Shown here: positions 1 to 5,620 of the stretch, piece after piece
How the letters are laid out: each line of letters begins with the position of its first letter
Position numbering within the stretch: the first letter of the stretch is position 1
Source of the DNA: Candidatus Omnitrophota bacterium
Lineage (GTDB): Bacteria > Omnitrophota > Koll11 > JAHIPI01
Direction of reading: 5' to 3'
NCBI GenBank assembly: GCA_028718265.1
Contig: JAQUMG010000079.1
Location: 1 to 8,136 of the forward strand
DNA length: 8,136 nt
Notes under the pieces: model-generated
What the model saw: only the letters and a program-made list of their open reading frames with translations
Told to the model about the DNA's origin: nothing
The model's database searches: none
Program-made: the position numbers and the translations under genes

Positions 1-612
1 ACATCTAATATTTATGCTTACGAAGATGGTGATTTTCAGATATGGCATACTGAAAACCAGGAATTAAAGCTCACCGATCATTCCAGGATAACCGCAGAAG
101 AAGAATTCCGGTGGGGCGGTAACGCAAGTGAATTATTTTATCACCATTATGATTTCGGAACAGTTTGTAGCGTCAACAAAAATCTGGACCTGGGCGTTAA
201 CTACAGGCAGATTTATGAAAAAAAGAGCGGAAAGTTTAAAGCCGAAAATATGATACATGCCAACGTAACCCCTAAATTAGAGCTCTGGGGGTTTAAGCTG
301 GAAGACCGCAACCGGTTTGCGTATAAACACTTTGATTATCAGGATGATTATTCGCAATACCGTAATAAAGTAGCCATAAAATATCCGTTTCCTTTTTTTA
401 AGCTGGAGCTGGAGCCATATGTCGCAAATGAAATATTCGTCGATTTCAAAAAAGACGGCGGCTTTGTACAAAATAGACTTTACGGAGGCCTTGGTATAGT
501 AATAATGAAAGATATGAAAGCAGAATTTTATTATCTTTTTCAAAGTAAAAAAAGTTCCGGCGAGTGGAAGGGCGCTAACGTCTTCGGTAGTAAGTTCAAA
601 ATCGCATTTTAG
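1..612 (+). CDS. Outer-membrane beta-barrel protein, DUF2490-like (5'-truncated by window edge)
   Basis: Reading frame 1 is open from the first base to the TAG at 610-612, giving 203 codons. No initiation site is needed inside the window, so the Met at 250 is internal and the true start lies upstream. The protein alternates short amphipathic, aromatic-rich segments with polar turns: DFQIWHTENQ near the start, then repeated Tyr/Phe/Arg strands such as NYRQIYEKKSG and NRLYGGLGIVI. It ends in Phe after KFKIAF, the terminal aromatic typical of outer-membrane barrels recognised by BamA. The strand pattern and the EEEFRWG segment resemble the DUF2490 family, whose function is not established; this is recognition by eye. 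It lies 33 bases before pstS with no terminator between, so it may be co-transcribed with the phosphate operon and could be an outer-membrane entry route for phosphate, which is inference only. No promoter is visible in the coding part. Confidence 0.75.
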   Translation, partial: TSNIYAYEDGDFQIWHTENQELKLTDHSRITAEEEFRWGGNASELFYHHYDFGTVCSVNKNLDLGVNYRQIYEKKSGKFKAENMIHANVTPKLELWGFKLEDRNRFAYKHFDYQDDYSQYRNKVAIKYPFPFFKLELEPYVANEIFVDFKKDGGFVQNRLYGGLGIVIMKDMKAEFYYLFQSKKSSGEWKGANVFGSKFKIAF

Positions 613-630
613 ATTCACATAATCGAGACA

Positions 631-636
631 AAGGAG
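631..636 (+). promoter_or_regulatory. Ribosome binding site of pstS
   Basis: AAGGAG lies 9 bases before the ATG at 646. It is the strongest Shine-Dalgarno match among the pst structural genes; pstC and pstB1 have poor ones. This agrees with the usual need for more binding protein than membrane complex. Confidence 0.7.
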
Positions 637-645
637 AGCAAGGAA

Positions 646-1530
646 ATGATTAAAAAAATATTTTTAGTACTTATGTTTTTGACATTTACAGCTTTGGCAT
701 TTGCGGCGTCATCCGGCAATATGATACAGATCAAGGGCTCGGATACTATGGTAAACCTGGGACAAGCCTGGGCGGAGAAATACATGGAGAAAAATCCCGG
801 TGATTTCATTGCGGTTACAGGAGGCGGATCCGGAACCGGGTTTTCGAGTTTAATCAGCGGGACATGCGATATTGCGATGGCCTCAAGGAATATTAAGGAA
901 AAAGAGATTGCTCTCGCCAATCAGAAAGGCAGAAACCCGAATGAGATAAAAGTGGCGCTGGACGGTCTCGCGGTTGTGGTTAATCCTGCGAATCCCGTCG
1001 GCAGGCTCACCGCGGATCAACTCGCGGGGATTTTTACAGGCAGGATTTCCAACTGGAAAGAATTGGGGGGGAAGAACGAGAAGATTGTAATACTTTCGCG
1101 CGAGGTCAATTCCGGAACGCATGTTTATTTCAAAGAGCACGTTTTGCGGAAAGGCAACCCGAACAGCACAGAGGAATTTGCGCCAGGCGCGCTGTTGCTT
1201 TCGTCCTCGCAGGCGATTGCCGACGAAGTAGCGGGCAATCCGTCCGCGATCGGATATTACGGAATGGGCTATATTTCGGCAAAACAGAAACCTGTTGCTG
1301 TGGCCAAAGACGAAAAATCGGAGTATGTTGAGCCGATGATCGAAAACGTTATAAATGGTAAGTACCCGATCTCAAGGCCGCTGTTTTTCTATACCAACGG
1401 TTCGCCGAAGGGCTTGGTGAAGAAGTTTGTAGACTTTGCGCTTTCCAAAGAAGGCCAGGACATTGTTTTGGCGACAGATTTTGTGCCGGTCTCCACCGAA
1501 GGCGGATCCGCCTCCGGTGGAAATAGATAG
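646..1530 (+). CDS. pstS: Phosphate ABC transporter, periplasmic phosphate-binding protein PstS
   Basis: This is the periplasmic receptor that binds inorganic phosphate and delivers it to PstC/PstA. The 294-residue product starts with a classical Sec signal peptide: MIKK, a hydrophobic core, then AFA at residues 18-20 as the likely signal peptidase I site. There is no lipobox Cys. Phosphate-pocket motifs are in family order: GSDT at 31-34, TGGGSGTG at 58-65, MASR at 78-81, an Asp in ALDG near 106, and SREVNSGT at 151-158. The length fits the short PstS subfamily. The start is fixed by the signal peptide and by AAGGAG 9 bases upstream. The fold ends at DFVPVS (278-283), after which an extra Gly/Ser-rich tail (to residue 294) is encoded by a long palindrome described separately. 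It leads the six-gene pst operon and is followed 9 bases later by pstC. No Pho-box-like direct repeats were found before it; the promoter is probably upstream of the window. Confidence 0.95.
   Translation: MIKKIFLVLMFLTFTALAFAASSGNMIQIKGSDTMVNLGQAWAEKYMEKNPGDFIAVTGGGSGTGFSSLISGTCDIAMASRNIKEKEIALANQKGRNPNEIKVALDGLAVVVNPANPVGRLTADQLAGIFTGRISNWKELGGKNEKIVILSREVNSGTHVYFKEHVLRKGNPNSTEEFAPGALLLSSSQAIADEVAGNPSAIGYYGMGYISAKQKPVAVAKDEKSEYVEPMIENVINGKYPISRPLFFYTNGSPKGLVKKFVDFALSKEGQDIVLATDFVPVSTEGGSASGGNR
1493..1520 (+). repeat. 28-base near-perfect palindrome (RNA hairpin) at the 3' end of pstS
   Basis: CCACCGAAGGCGGA (1493-1506) is followed directly by TCCGCCTCCGGTGG (1507-1520), its reverse complement except for one position. 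As RNA it gives a 6-bp stem, an A-C mismatch, 5 more bp and a GATC loop, all GC-rich. It lies in frame inside the last codons of pstS and encodes the TEGGSASGG tail. What follows is AAATAGATAG, with no T-run, so it is not an intrinsic terminator. A likely role is protecting the pstS 3' end or lowering pstC expression, by analogy with intercistronic hairpins in other transporter operons. Confidence 0.8.
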
Positions 1531-1539
1531 TGAGTAGGA

Positions 1540-2403
1540 ATGCAGAAATTTAAAGAATTTATTATAGAGAAACTGATTCTTATCTGCGGTGTGGCTTCAA
1601 TACTTTTTGTCGCGCTGATATTCCTGTTTTTGCTTAAGGAGGGGCTTGAGGTATTTAAAACCGTAGCCCCTTTTAAATTTTTATTCGGCAAAAGCTGGTA
1701 TCCTATTTCAGAGCCGCCTCAATTGGGAATACTGCCGTTAATTCTAGGATCGTTAATGGTTACTTTAGGCGCGGCGATTATTTCTATTCCGATAGGTGTC
1801 GGATGCGCTGTCTATATTGCCGAGATCGCGCCGGCAAAGCTCAAGGAAATCCTTAAAGCAGGCATAGAACTTCTGGCTGCCATACCCAGCGTAGTTCTGG
1901 GGTTTATAGGCATGGTGACGCTTGTGCCGCTGGTAAAGAACCTGTTTCATCTGCCGACGGGATTGACCGCCCTGTCCGGCTCTATCATGCTGGCTTTCAT
2001 GGCCATGCCAACGATCGTCTCGGTAGCCGAGGACGCGCTATATTCAGTGCCGAAAAATTATAAAGAAGGCGCTTTTGCGCTTGGCGCAACGCACTGGCAG
2101 ACAATATGGCGGGTTATGCTTCCGGCAGCATCAAGCGGCATACTTGCCGCGGTTATGCTCGGGATCGGCAGAGTGATCGGCGAAACTATGGCCGTAATGA
2201 TGATCACAGGTAATGCCGCTGTCATACCTCATAGCATATTAGTACCCGTCAGGACTCTGACAGCCACGATTGCGGCTGAAATGGGCGAGGCGGTGGTAGG
2301 CAGCGAACATTATTTCGCATTATTTGCTGTAGGCATAGTTTTATTTATCATAAGTTTTATGGTTAACGTGACAGCAGATTTATTTTTACACAAAAGGCAA
2401 TAA
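1540..2403 (+). CDS. pstC: Phosphate ABC transporter permease PstC
   Basis: This is one of the two inner-membrane permeases that form the phosphate channel with PstA. The 287-residue product has about six hydrophobic segments, roughly at residues 11-33, 63-93, 108-134, 144-164, 197-222 and 258-283. The cytoplasmic EAA coupling loop that docks on the ATPase is visible as EGAFALGATHWQTIWRVMLP (176-195), with the invariant Gly at 182. GRVIGETMAV near 210-219 is typical of PstC/PstA. Length is normal for the family. The ATG at 1540 is the only sensible start, because the next in-frame Met is residue 73. Its ribosome-binding site is poor: TAGGA abuts the start codon directly, and the only other purine-rich match is in the palindrome arm upstream. 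Translation may therefore depend on coupling to pstS. It precedes pstA by 2 bases. Confidence 0.95.
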   Translation: MQKFKEFIIEKLILICGVASILFVALIFLFLLKEGLEVFKTVAPFKFLFGKSWYPISEPPQLGILPLILGSLMVTLGAAIISIPIGVGCAVYIAEIAPAKLKEILKAGIELLAAIPSVVLGFIGMVTLVPLVKNLFHLPTGLTALSGSIMLAFMAMPTIVSVAEDALYSVPKNYKEGAFALGATHWQTIWRVMLPAASSGILAAVMLGIGRVIGETMAVMMITGNAAVIPHSILVPVRTLTATIAAEMGEAVVGSEHYFALFAVGIVLFIISFMVNVTADLFLHKRQ

Positions 2404-2405
2404 GT

Positions 2406-3254
2406 ATGAGAAATCCGCACAGGACACAGAGTATAGCTTTTTTCTTTTTATTCCTGGCCACGCTTTTAATAGTGGTTCCCGTGGGCCTTATTATTGTGAT
2501 TATCATTCAGAAGGGTCTGCCGGCTATAAACTGGCAGTTTCTTTCCGATATTCCGCGGCAGGGGATGCGCGCTGGCGGCATATTTCCCGCTATCATAGGT
2601 ACTATATACCTGGTGACGGGCGCTATCATATTTGCACTTCCTATAGGACTTCTTGCGGCGATATATCTGAGCGAATATTCAAAAGAAAACATACTTACCC
2701 GCCTTATCAGACTTGCTATTGTTAATCTGGCAGGCGTTCCGTCGGTAGTCTACGGCCTGTTCGGCCTGGCACTTTTTGTGGTGTTCTTTAAATTCGGGGC
2801 ATCCATCCTTTCCGGCTCGCTCACTTTAGGCATAATGATTCTTCCTATAATCATTACGACGTCGCGCGAAGCCCTGGAGAGCATCCCGCAATCTTTCCGC
2901 GAAGTCAGCCTGTCTTTAGGCGCGAGCAAGTGGCAGACAATAAGGCACATTGTTTTACCGAATGCCATACCGGGCATATTGACCGGCACGATTTTAGGGC
3001 TGGGTAGAGCGGCGGGAGAAACGGCGCCGATACTGTTTACCGTAGCGGCTTTTTACCTGCCGCAGCTGCCGTCGTCCGTATTCGATCAGGCAATGGCACT
3101 GCCATACCATCTGTATGTAATATCGACCCAGGTGCCTAACGTCGACGAAAAAATAAGATACGGTACGGCACTTGTATTGCTGGCGCTCGTTCTGTTTATG
3201 AATTTGGTCGCAATAATCATACGTTACAGGTTCAGAAAGAAAAAGAAATGGTAA
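2406..3254 (+). CDS. pstA: Phosphate ABC transporter permease PstA
   Basis: This is the second channel-forming permease, partner of PstC. The 282-residue product has a leading membrane segment at about 9-34, further segments near 59-89, 104-128, 136-152 and 188-216, and a last one near 252-273 ending in the basic tail [10 protein letters not shown]. The EAA coupling loop reads FREVSLSLGASKWQTIRHIV (164-183), followed by GLGRAAGETAPI (198-209), a PstA hallmark. AAAGG at 2393-2397, inside the end of pstC, is a reasonable ribosome-binding site 8 bases before the ATG. The pstC stop is only 2 bases away. The 3' end overlaps pstB1 by 7 bases, which indicates translational coupling. Nothing unusual was seen in length or motifs. 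Because this transporter has two different ATPases, PstC and PstA may each contact a specific one, but the sequence does not show which. Confidence 0.95.
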   Translation: MRNPHRTQSIAFFFLFLATLLIVVPVGLIIVIIIQKGLPAINWQFLSDIPRQGMRAGGIFPAIIGTIYLVTGAIIFALPIGLLAAIYLSEYSKENILTRLIRLAIVNLAGVPSVVYGLFGLALFVVFFKFGASILSGSLTLGIMILPIIITTSREALESIPQSFREVSLSLGASKWQTIRHIVLPNAIPGILTGTILGLGRAAGETAPILFTVAAFYLPQLPSSVFDQAMALPYHLYVISTQVPNVDEKIRYGTALVLLALVLFMNLVAIIIRYRFRKKKKW

Positions 3255-3994
3255 AATTCGAAATACACGATCTGAATATATGGTTCGGCTCCATATCTGC
3301 CGTAAAAAGACTGAACATGGAGATCCAGGCTAATGAGATATTGAGTGTAATAGGACCTTCAAACAGCGGAAAGACAACTTTTTTGCGGACTCTGAACCGC
3401 CTGAACGATCTCAATATAAGTTACAGGATGACAGGAAGAGTGGAACTCGAAAGAGCAGATGTCCAGAGCATTGATGTGGAGCTATTGCGTCGTAAAATAG
3501 GCATGGTCTTTGCTCTGCCGTTGCCGCTTCCGTTGTCTATATTTGAAAATGTGGCATATGGCGTAAGGATGCACGGAGTAAGGGACAAGAAGAGGCTGGA
3601 AGAAAAAATCGAAGAGGCACTGAAGCAGGCGTATCTCTGGGAAGAGGTAAAGGGCAGACTGGACGAATCTGCGTTCAAATTGTCCGGCGGGCAGCAGCAG
3701 CGGTTATGCATTGCCAGAACGCTTGCAGTCGAACCCGAAGTAATTTTATTTGATGAGCCATGTTCAGGGCTTGACCCGATCTCTACTGCGAAAGTAGAAG
3801 ATGCCATGCTTGAGTTAAAGAAAAAGTACACGATCGTTTTGGTAACAAATAACGTGAAACAAGCGGCGAGAGTGGGAGATAAAACGGCGTTCTTTTTAGG
3901 CGGCGAACTTATAGAACTAGACAAAACCGACAAAATGTTTACGGCGCCGACAGACAACAGGACAAACGATTATATAATAGGAAAATTCGGATAA
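3248..3994 (+). CDS. pstB: Phosphate ABC transporter ATP-binding protein PstB1, Q-loop and H-loop degenerate
   Basis: This is a cytoplasmic ABC ATPase of the PstB family, 248 residues and full length. It has an aromatic near the N terminus (IWFG, 11-14), Walker [10 protein letters not shown] (36-44), an intact signature LSGGQ (145-149), Walker B VILFDE (165-170) with the catalytic Glu at 170, and D-loop SGLD (173-176). Two invariant residues are lost. The Q-loop Gln expected after GMVF is Ala89, and the usual QKPNPFPMS-like segment has become an Ala followed by an alternating Leu-Pro run (90-96). The H-loop His expected in VTHN is Asn201 (VTNNV). The C terminus DYIIGKFG matches the PstB ending DYITGRYG. 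It overlaps pstA by 7 bases, has only a weak purine-rich ribosome-binding site, and its stop shares one base with the pstB2 ATG. It is not a pseudogene by reading frame. It probably works as the non-catalytic half of a PstB1-PstB2 heterodimer (inference). Confidence 0.92.
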   Translation: MVKFEIHDLNIWFGSISAVKRLNMEIQANEILSVIGPSNSGKTTFLRTLNRLNDLNISYRMTGRVELERADVQSIDVELLRRKIGMVFALPLPLPLSIFENVAYGVRMHGVRDKKRLEEKIEEALKQAYLWEEVKGRLDESAFKLSGGQQQRLCIARTLAVEPEVILFDEPCSGLDPISTAKVEDAMLELKKKYTIVLVTNNVKQAARVGDKTAFFLGGELIELDKTDKMFTAPTDNRTNDYIIGKFG

Positions 3995-4749
3995 TGGCAA
4001 AGATAATAACAAGCAATCTAAATCTGTGGTACGGCCCTTTTCACGCGTTAAAAAACGTAAACTCGGCCTTTGAGCCGAAGAAGATCACTGCCATAATCGG
4101 CCCTTCAGGATGCGGTAAGTCCACTTTGCTCAGAGTTTTTAACCGGATGAATGATTTGATAGAAGGCGTGCGCACCGAAGGCAATGTGCTGATCGATGGG
4201 ACAAATATTCTGGATAAAGATACGGATTTAGTGGTGTTACGCAAAAAAGTCGGCATGGTATTTCAGCGGCCCAATCCATTTCCTCTATCTGTATATGAAA
4301 ACATTGTTTTCGGAGAAAAAATTCATACGGATAACGTGAGGCGGGACAGTCTGGATGAGATTGTTGAAAAAAGCCTGAAAAGTGTTATCCTGTGGGACGA
4401 ATTAAAAGACAGGCTTGATGAGCCGGCTCTCAGGTTGTCGCTGGAACAGAAGCAAAGGTTGTGCATCGCCAGACTGATCGCCGTAAAGCCCGACATGTTA
4501 TTAATGGATGAACCGTGTTCAACGCTTGATCCGCAGGCAATCGCAAGAATTGAAGAATTAATGCGTGAACTTAAGAATAATTATACTATAATAATAGTGA
4601 CGCACAATATGCAGCAGGCGGCCCGCGTCTCCGATGATACAGGTTTTATGCTTTTGGGCGAATTGGTGGAATTCGGAAAAACGGAAGACATATTTACCAG
4701 GCCGCGGGATAAACGCACAGAAGACTACATTACAGGCAGATATGGCTAA
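3994..4749 (+). CDS. pstB: Phosphate ABC transporter ATP-binding protein PstB2, signature motif degenerate
   Basis: This is the second PstB-family ATPase, 251 residues. It has LWYG (11-14), canonical Walker [10 protein letters not shown] (36-44), an intact Q-loop with Gln91 in VFQRPNPFP, Walker B MLLMDE (168-173) with catalytic Glu173, D-loop STLD (176-179), H-loop His204 in [10 protein letters not shown], and the standard ending EDYITGRYG. The one defect is the ABC signature: family LSGGQQQRL reads LSLEQKQRL at 148-156, so both glycines that contact the ATP gamma-phosphate across the dimer are replaced, by Leu150 and Glu151. This defect is complementary to those in PstB1. In a heterodimer, the PstB2 nucleotide site facing the PstB1 LSGGQ would be fully canonical. 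The TAATG one-base overlap with pstB1 suggests coupled, near-equal synthesis. Tandem pstB1/pstB2 genes are known in streptococci, but I know of no such complementary loss there. Confidence 0.93.
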   Translation: MAKIITSNLNLWYGPFHALKNVNSAFEPKKITAIIGPSGCGKSTLLRVFNRMNDLIEGVRTEGNVLIDGTNILDKDTDLVVLRKKVGMVFQRPNPFPLSVYENIVFGEKIHTDNVRRDSLDEIVEKSLKSVILWDELKDRLDEPALRLSLEQKQRLCIARLIAVKPDMLLMDEPCSTLDPQAIARIEELMRELKNNYTIIIVTHNMQQAARVSDDTGFMLLGELVEFGKTEDIFTRPRDKRTEDYITGRYG

Positions 4750-4752
4750 AAA

Positions 4753-4802
4753 GTCCCTCGCTTATAAAGAGCTCGGGACGATTTTCTACCAAAAATCGGA
4801 GG
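4753..4802 (+). promoter_or_regulatory. Structured leader element, copy A, between pstB2 and phoU
   Basis: The element begins 3 bases after the pstB2 stop. It reads GTCCCTCGC (4753-4761), 15 variable bases, GACGATT (4777-4783), a short loop, then AAATCGGAGG (4793-4802). Predicted helices are GTCC/GGAC with CTC/GAG inside (P1), and directly adjoining it GATTTT/AAAATC (4780-4785 with 4792-4797, P2). The GGAGG ribosome-binding site of phoU follows P2 immediately. CCTC in the 5' arm (4756-4759) can pair instead with GAGG (4799-4802), so P1 and Shine-Dalgarno sequestration would be mutually exclusive. A second copy with identical spacing lies before the GuaA-like gene. I do not recognise it as a known riboswitch class. 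Confidence 0.6.
4798..4802 (+). promoter_or_regulatory. Ribosome binding site that sets the phoU start
   Basis: GGAGG lies 10 bases before the ATG at 4813 but only 1 base before the in-frame ATG at 4804. Spacing therefore favours 4813 as the real start. The site is the 3' end of the structured leader. Confidence 0.7.
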
Positions 4803-4812
4803 TATGGATAAA

Positions 4813-5478
4813 ATGACAAGACATCTGGATGAGGAGTTAAAGGAGCTGCATAAAGATATTCTGAAGATGGGTGCTTTGGCCGAGGAAGCGATTTATAAAT
4901 CCATAGAAGCCCTGAAAAATCGCGATAAGGCACTAGCCAAAAGCGTCATCGACAATGATGCCGGCGTAGATAAGCTGGAATTGGCCATAGACGAAAAATG
5001 CATCGATCTGATCGCGCTTCATCAGCCAATGGCAAAAGATCTTCGTTTTATCACAACCGGCATGAAGATAAACGCGGAACTCGAAAGGATAGCCGACATA
5101 GCTGTAGATATAGCTCAACGCGTGCTCGAACTGGTGGATAAACCGCTCTTAAAACCTCTTATCGATATACCGAAACTTGCGCTTGTTGCACAGAATATGG
5201 TGAAGATGGCCATAGACGCTTTTGTGAAGGGTGACAGCGATCTGGCGAAAAAAGTCGTGTTGTCCGATTCAGAAGCCGACAAGCTAAGGAATTTAATACA
5301 GGAAGAACTCGTCGAAGATTATATGGTCAAAGATGGTTCTACGGCTCCGCGAGCGGTGCAGCTTTTATTGATAGCGCGTTTTCTGGAAAGAATATGTGAT
5401 CATACTACTAATATTGCCGAAGACGTTATTTATATGGTTCAGGCAAAAGTAGTGAAGCATCATCCGGAAAAGTTATAA
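4813..5478 (+). CDS. phoU: Phosphate transport system regulator PhoU
   Basis: PhoU is a cytoplasmic, all-helical regulator that couples the Pst transporter to PhoR-type sensing and limits phosphate uptake. The product has 221 residues, normal for the family, and consists of two PhoU three-helix repeats. The family metal-binding signatures are both present: ELERIADIAVDIA at 89-101 and LERICDHTTNIAED at 191-204. I chose the ATG at 4813 (protein beginning MTRHLDEEL, the usual PhoU N terminus) over the in-frame ATG at 4804. GGAGG at 4798-4802 is then 10 bases away rather than 1. It is the last gene of the pst operon, separated from pstB2 by a 63-base leader with a conserved structured element, and is followed by a strong terminator. 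The leader suggests that PhoU synthesis is tuned separately from the transporter. No phoB or phoR is present in the window. Confidence 0.95.
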   Translation: MTRHLDEELKELHKDILKMGALAEEAIYKSIEALKNRDKALAKSVIDNDAGVDKLELAIDEKCIDLIALHQPMAKDLRFITTGMKINAELERIADIAVDIAQRVLELVDKPLLKPLIDIPKLALVAQNMVKMAIDAFVKGDSDLAKKVVLSDSEADKLRNLIQEELVEDYMVKDGSTAPRAVQLLLIARFLERICDHTTNIAEDVIYMVQAKVVKHHPEKL

Positions 5479-5491
5479 AAACATACGCAAG

Positions 5492-5523
5492 AAAAACCCA
5501 AGCATTTTTGCTTGGGTTTTTTT
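5492..5523 (+). terminator. Rho-independent terminator of the pst-phoU operon
   Basis: A 13-bp perfect stem AAAAACCCAAGCA (5492-5504) and TGCTTGGGTTTTT (5509-5521) encloses a TTTT loop, and the T-run continues to 5523. It lies 13 bases after the phoU stop. The A-run on the 5' side means it could also terminate transcription from the other strand, although no opposing gene is in the window. Confidence 0.93.
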
Positions 5524-5540
5524 GTTTTTAGCGGTATAAT
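5512..5540 (+). promoter_or_regulatory. Candidate promoter of the GuaA-like gene
   Basis: A perfect -10 box TATAAT is at 5535-5540. With 17-bp spacing the -35 position is TTGGGT (5512-5517), a weak match lying inside the 3' arm of the preceding terminator. Transcription would begin near 5547, so the conserved GTCCCTCGC element starting at 5553 would sit almost at the 5' end of the mRNA. The terminator just upstream makes an independent promoter necessary. Confidence 0.5.
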
Positions 5541-5552
5541 TATTGAAATATA

Positions 5553-5614
5553 GTCCCTCGCCCTTTAGAGGCTAGAGACGATTCGCAAACTAGTGAATAA
5601 AGGCAAATCGGAGG
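5553..5614 (+). promoter_or_regulatory. Structured leader element, copy B, before the GuaA-like gene
   Basis: This has the same architecture as the element before phoU: GTCCCTCGC (5553-5561), 15 variable bases, GACGATT (5577-5583), a longer loop of 22 bases, then AAATCGGAGG (5605-5614). P1 is GTC/GAC plus CCTC/GAGG (5556-5559 with 5568-5571). P2 is GATT/AATC (5580-5583 with 5606-5609), abutting P1 on one side and GGAGG on the other. CCTC can alternatively pair with GAGG of the ribosome-binding site (5611-5614). From GTC to GAC the two copies have exactly the same length, 27 bases. The gene ATG is 6 bases downstream of GGAGG. Confidence 0.6.
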
Positions 5615-5620
5615 CACGAG

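Noticed and set aside
613..645. Pho box or promoter directly before pstS
   Set aside because: The 33-base gap has a ribosome-binding site but no paired 7-base direct repeats and no -35/-10 pair that I can defend.
1066..1072. Run of G residues (TTGGGGGGGAAG) within pstS as a phase-variable tract
   Set aside because: The frame continues correctly as ELGGK, conserved in PstS, and a run of seven is too short to argue for phase variation from one sequence.
1493..1520. Palindrome at the pstS end as an intrinsic terminator
   Set aside because: It is followed by AAATAGATAG rather than a T-run, and pstC begins 20 bases later, so complete termination there is unlikely.
3421..3957. A 178-codon open frame on the minus strand inside pstB1
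   Set aside because: It is antisense to a clearly conserved ABC ATPase, has a Ser/Thr-rich composition typical of a reverse-frame shadow, and shows no domain. Other minus-strand open frames in the window are the same kind of artefact.
4804..4812. Upstream in-frame ATG of phoU (three extra residues)
   Set aside because: GGAGG would be 1 base from it, too close. The ATG at 4813 has 10-base spacing and gives the usual PhoU N terminus.
4634..4816. 60-codon + strand open frame overlapping the end of pstB2 and the leader
   Set aside because: It is out of frame with pstB2, has no ribosome-binding site and no recognisable content. The intergenic part is better explained as structured RNA.
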